DNA from: DASPKW01 sp038244055
GTDB lineage: Bacteria > Planctomycetota > Phycisphaerae > Tepidisphaerales > Tepidisphaeraceae
Assembly: GCA_038244055.1 (NCBI GenBank)
Contig: JBBRTW010000337.1
Coordinates: forward strand, 1 to 8,108
Length of the DNA: 8,108 bases
Direction of reading: 5' to 3'
Position 1 is the stretch's first letter, and each line of letters starts with the position of its first letter. This document shows positions 6,312 to 8,108 of this stretch, one piece after another. A program made the position numbers and the translations under genes. Below the pieces are notes generated by a model. That model had not been told where the DNA came from. It ran no database searches and saw nothing but the letters and a program-made list of their open reading frames with translations.

Positions 6312-7061
6312 ATGTCGATTGACGATCCCATCCTGATCGATCTTTTTCGAAGCGCCGCCCGCGTTGTCGTTTTTACGGGCGCGGGCGTGTCGGCCGAGAG
6401 CGGGGTGCCGACATTTCGCAACGCGCTGACGGGGCACTGGGCGAAATTTGACCCGGCCGAGTTGGCGACCACTGAAGCGTATGAACGCAACCCTGAAATG
6501 GTGAGTCGCTGGTACGATGGGCGGCGATGCGAGATTGGCGAATGCCGGCCGAATGCGGGGCATCTGGCGCTGGCGGAGTTCGAGCGGCGGGTGGTGGGGC
6601 GGGGAGGCCGGTTCATGATCGCGACGCAGAATATCGATCGGCTGCACCAGGCGGGAGGATCGAAGAGCGTGATCGAATTGCATGGAACGCTCTGGGTCTG
6701 GCGCTGCATGGATTGCGGCGAGGAGGGTGAAGAGCGCGGGCCGGCGTTTGTGGAATATCCACCGCGCTGCGCCTGCGGCGGAATGCGGCGGCCGGGCGTG
6801 GTGTGGTTTGGGGAGGCGCTGCCGGAAGGGGCGATCGAACTGGCTGAGGAACTGGTGGGGGCATGCGATTTGCTTCTGTCGCTGGGGACCAGCAGTGTCG
6901 TGTATCCGGCGGCGGGTTTGATCGACGCGGCGCTGCAGGGCGGGGCGCAGGTTTTGGAAGTGAATCCGGAAGCGACGGCCTACAGCGGGCGGGTTCATTG
7001 GTCGATTCGGGGGAAGAGCGGGGAGGTGCTGCCGGAGTTGATGGGGGCGGCGTTTGGGTGA
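6312..7061 (+). CDS. cobB: Sir2-family NAD-dependent protein deacylase
   Basis: Sirtuins remove acyl groups from protein lysines using NAD+, releasing nicotinamide and O-acyl-ADP-ribose. The 249-residue protein carries the full set of motifs: GAGVSAESGVPTFR (23-36), TQNID (105-109), catalytic H124 in ELHGT, zinc cysteines C132, C135, C153 and C155, GTSS (192-195) and VNP (217-219). Y68 and R71 (WYDGR) match the Tyr-x-x-Arg pair that binds the acid group in SIRT5 and CobB, so it belongs to class III and may remove succinyl or malonyl groups as well as acetyl. A GGAG Shine-Dalgarno sequence (6304-6307) lies 4 bases before the ATG. The 16-bp gap after the hydrolase gene suggests co-transcription, though a functional link is not obvious. 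The gene converges with the MOSC gene. Family assignment is secure; acyl preference is inferred. Confidence 0.95.
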   Translation: MSIDDPILIDLFRSAARVVVFTGAGVSAESGVPTFRNALTGHWAKFDPAELATTEAYERNPEMVSRWYDGRRCEIGECRPNAGHLALAEFERRVVGRGGRFMIATQNIDRLHQAGGSKSVIELHGTLWVWRCMDCGEEGEERGPAFVEYPPRCACGGMRRPGVVWFGEALPEGAIELAEELVGACDLLLSLGTSSVVYPAAGLIDAALQGGAQVLEVNPEATAYSGRVHWSIRGKSGEVLPELMGAAFG

Positions 7062-7104
7062 TGAAGTCTGACGACTGCGCGATGGTTGCGTTCACAATCA
7101 AACG

Positions 7105-7142
7105 CCCTCACCCCCGCCCTCTCCCGAGTACAGGAGAGGGGG
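7105..7142. repeat. Palindromic repeat, copy 3, inside the MOSC gene 3' end
   Basis: CCCTCACCCCCG is followed by a perfect 8-bp stem, CCCTCTCC (7117-7124) with GGAGAGGG (7133-7140), and the loop CGAGTACA. It lies between the convergent sirtuin and MOSC genes. On the minus strand it supplies the MOSC stop codon (TGA, 7108-7110) and its last codons. Confidence 0.9.
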
Positions 7143-7599
7143 TTTGCATTTCTACTTGGATAGCATCGCCCGCGGCCGCGATGCCTTCATGGGTGACTTT
7201 GCAGACCCAGCCGCTCTGGCCGACGATCATTTCGGGCAGGTCATCGTTCCATTTCCTGAGATTCCGGCAGGGCACGCGGACATCGGTGATCTCGATGGTG
7301 CAGCCATCGTCGCCGCCGATTTTCAGGCGGTCGCCTTTGGCCAGGCGCTGGAGGTCGAGGCCGCGGGTGGTGAAGTTCTCACCGATTGCGCCGGCGAAGA
7401 GGCCGTCGATCCTTTTCTGCTTGAGGAGGTCGTAGAGTTCTTCGCTGAAGAGGCAGATGGCGCGGTTGAGGCCGCCGTGGTGCATGCGGTTGGTTTGCCA
7501 GTCGCCCTCGAAGCCATCGACCGTGACGCGCGCGCGGGGGATGTGCGTTTTGGGCATGCCGCCGGGGGAGATGTTGAGTTGGATGAGTGTGCCGGTCAT
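7108..7599 (-). CDS. MOSC-domain protein with repeat-derived C-terminus
   Basis: MOSC domains occur in molybdenum cofactor sulfurase C-termini and in stand-alone bacterial proteins such as YiiM-type enzymes, where a conserved cysteine handles sulfur or N-hydroxylated substrates. The 163-residue protein has VTVDGFEGDWQ (25-35), the HHGGLNRAICLFSEE segment (40-54), GENFTTRG (73-80), LAKGDRLKIG (86-95), the conserved cysteine C111 in VRVPC, and a final GDAIQVE strand at 144-150. The last 12 or so residues (QTPSPVLGRGRG) are translated from palindromic repeat copy 3, so the native stop seems to have been replaced. The ATG at 7599 was chosen because the domain begins there; the frame stays open upstream to 7878, but that extension is basic, repeat-derived and unlike a protein. 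A TACACT box (7608-7613, minus) could be a very close -10. Exact substrate unknown. Confidence 0.9.
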   Translation of the reverse strand: MTGTLIQLNISPGGMPKTHIPRARVTVDGFEGDWQTNRMHHGGLNRAICLFSEELYDLLKQKRIDGLFAGAIGENFTTRGLDLQRLAKGDRLKIGGDDGCTIEITDVRVPCRNLRKWNDDLPEMIVGQSGWVCKVTHEGIAAAGDAIQVEMQTPSPVLGRGRG

Positions 7600-7732
7600 G
7601 GTGGGGAAGTGTACGCATGGGGCGGGAGATTTGCACTTGAAAGGGCGTGTATGGAAAATGGCGCATGACTCTGCAGCGCTGAACTCCTCAGTTCCTTTGT
7701 TGAATTGACCCGGCCTGGGAATCGACACCAAC
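7600..7732. other. Non-coding stretch upstream of the MOSC gene
   Basis: Apart from the possible TACACT -10 box near 7608-7613 for the MOSC gene, I recognise nothing here: no RNA gene, no convincing ORF and no strong repeat. Confidence 0.4.
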
Positions 7733-7818
7733 CCCTCACCCCCGCCCTCTCCCACGCGGCGATAATTCGGCGCGGCGTATGGGCATTTCTTGCGCCGCTT
7801 GGGAGAGGGAGTAAGGCG
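7733..7818. repeat. Palindromic repeat, copy 4, long-loop form
   Basis: It starts with the same CCCTCACCCCCG as the other copies, but the stem is longer. CCCTCTCCC (7745-7753) pairs with GGGAGAGGG (7801-7809), and GCGGCG (7756-7761) with CGCCGC (7793-7798), leaving a loop of about 31 nt. The tail GGGAGTAAGGCG matches the tail of copy 1. It is thus the same family with the short CGAGTACA loop exchanged for a longer one. Confidence 0.8.
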
Positions 7819-7883
7819 CCTGAAAGTCAGAAGCCGCACGGCTTGGGAGGACTTGCGCCGGCCAAATTGACACGCCAACCCGG

Positions 7884-7953
7884 GGCATGCCCAGACGAGC
7901 CGACGACGCGGCGCGGCGAAAGGAACATTGTTTTCGGCTCGTCAGGGCATGGC
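7884..7953. repeat. 70-bp inverted-repeat element
   Basis: GGCATGCCCAGACGAGCCGA (7884-7903) and TCGGCTCGTCAGGGCATGGC (7934-7953) are reverse complements at 18 of 20 positions, around a 30-bp centre. No gene lies in it. It sits about 75 bp before a probable transposase start and may be an element remnant, an insertion-sequence-linked structure or an unrelated palindromic unit. Confidence 0.75.
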
Positions 7954-8027
7954 ACCCAATCGACAATCGGTAATTGTTTACCGCCTCTCCCGCACCTTTT
8001 CCATCGGGCGGCGTAGATACTCCTGGC

Positions 8028-8108
8028 ATGGAGGCCGATCCCACCCATTTCCCGTCGCCCATTTGTCCTGGTTGTGCCCGGCGTGATCGCCGGATCGCCG
8101 AATTAGAA
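8028..8108 (+). CDS. Probable IS66-family transposase, N-terminal fragment (runs off window)
   Basis: From the ATG at 8028 the frame stays open to the window edge for 27 codons. It reads a short polar leader, a CPGC pair of cysteines (residues 13-16), then RRDRRIAELE. A CPGC knuckle followed at once by a charged coiled-coil start is typical of the N-terminus of IS66-type (TnpC) transposases. No Shine-Dalgarno sequence is clear. The rest of the protein lies outside the window, so the family call rests on this short segment only. Other zinc-knuckle coiled-coil proteins cannot be excluded. Confidence 0.6.
   Translation, partial: MEADPTHFPSPICPGCARRDRRIAELE
8028..8108 (+). mobile_element. Left part of a probable IS66-type insertion sequence
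   Basis: The boundary is inferred only from the transposase fragment. The left terminal repeat should lie upstream of 8028. A GTAA at 7970-7973, within the near-palindrome GGTAATTGTTTACC (7969-7982), is one candidate because IS66 ends commonly begin GTAA. No target duplication can be tested without the other end. Confidence 0.35.

Noticed and set aside
10..7818. Four similar repeats considered as a CRISPR array
   Set aside because: The copies are kilobases apart with no regular spacers, are palindromic, and no cas genes are present.
7600..7878. N-terminal extension of the MOSC frame
   Set aside because: The extra 93 residues read through palindromic repeat copy 4 and are basic and low in conservation features; the domain begins at the ATG at 7599.
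7705..8016. Plus-strand 103-codon open frame before the transposase
   Set aside because: It is assembled from repeat copy 4 and the 70-bp inverted repeat; no start signal and no motif.

Overview
The window is high-GC bacterial DNA and looks like a chromosomal segment of a member of the Planctomycetota, possibly the Phycisphaerae side. This is inferred from several features together: the large secreted clan GH-A hydrolase, the VTC-domain polymerase beside a histidine-phosphatase-fold gene and accD, TAGAAT-type -10 boxes close to start codons, and short palindromic repeats scattered between genes. No rRNA or tRNA gene is present to fix the taxonomy.

Left part (1-2366, minus strand). Three genes read leftwards in the order VTC-type polyphosphate polymerase, degenerate histidine-phosphatase-fold protein, accD (acetyl-CoA carboxylase carboxyltransferase beta). 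The gaps are about 53 and 63 bp, so they may be one transcription unit. The middle protein keeps the scaffold of the phosphoglycerate-mutase-like family but has lost all four catalytic positions, which is the most unusual protein observation in the window.

Centre (2367-7061, plus strand after a divergent intergenic region). The 343-bp region between the VTC gene and lepB holds an approximately 111-bp element with perfect 25-bp inverted ends, a tandem 18-mer at its right edge, a tandem 20-mer and an extended -10 promoter. Signal peptidase I (lepB) follows. Next is an 889-residue secreted glycoside-hydrolase-like protein with a carbohydrate-binding jelly-roll inserted between its two candidate catalytic glutamates. 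A class III-type sirtuin starts 16 bp after it. LepB would process secreted proteins such as the hydrolase, but the two genes are separated by a palindromic repeat and the hydrolase has its own, possibly leaderless, promoter.

Right part (7062-8108). A minus-strand MOSC-domain gene converges on the sirtuin gene, and its stop codon and last 12 or so codons come from a palindromic repeat. Upstream of it is a gene-poor stretch with a long-loop copy of the same repeat, a separate 70-bp inverted-repeat element, and the first 27 codons of a probable IS66-type transposase running off the window.

I see no CRISPR array, no recognisable defence system and no clear new multi-gene system. The observations worth following are the catalytically dead phosphatase-fold protein beside a polyphosphate polymerase, the nested architecture of the hydrolase, and the repeat elements, including one that became coding sequence.
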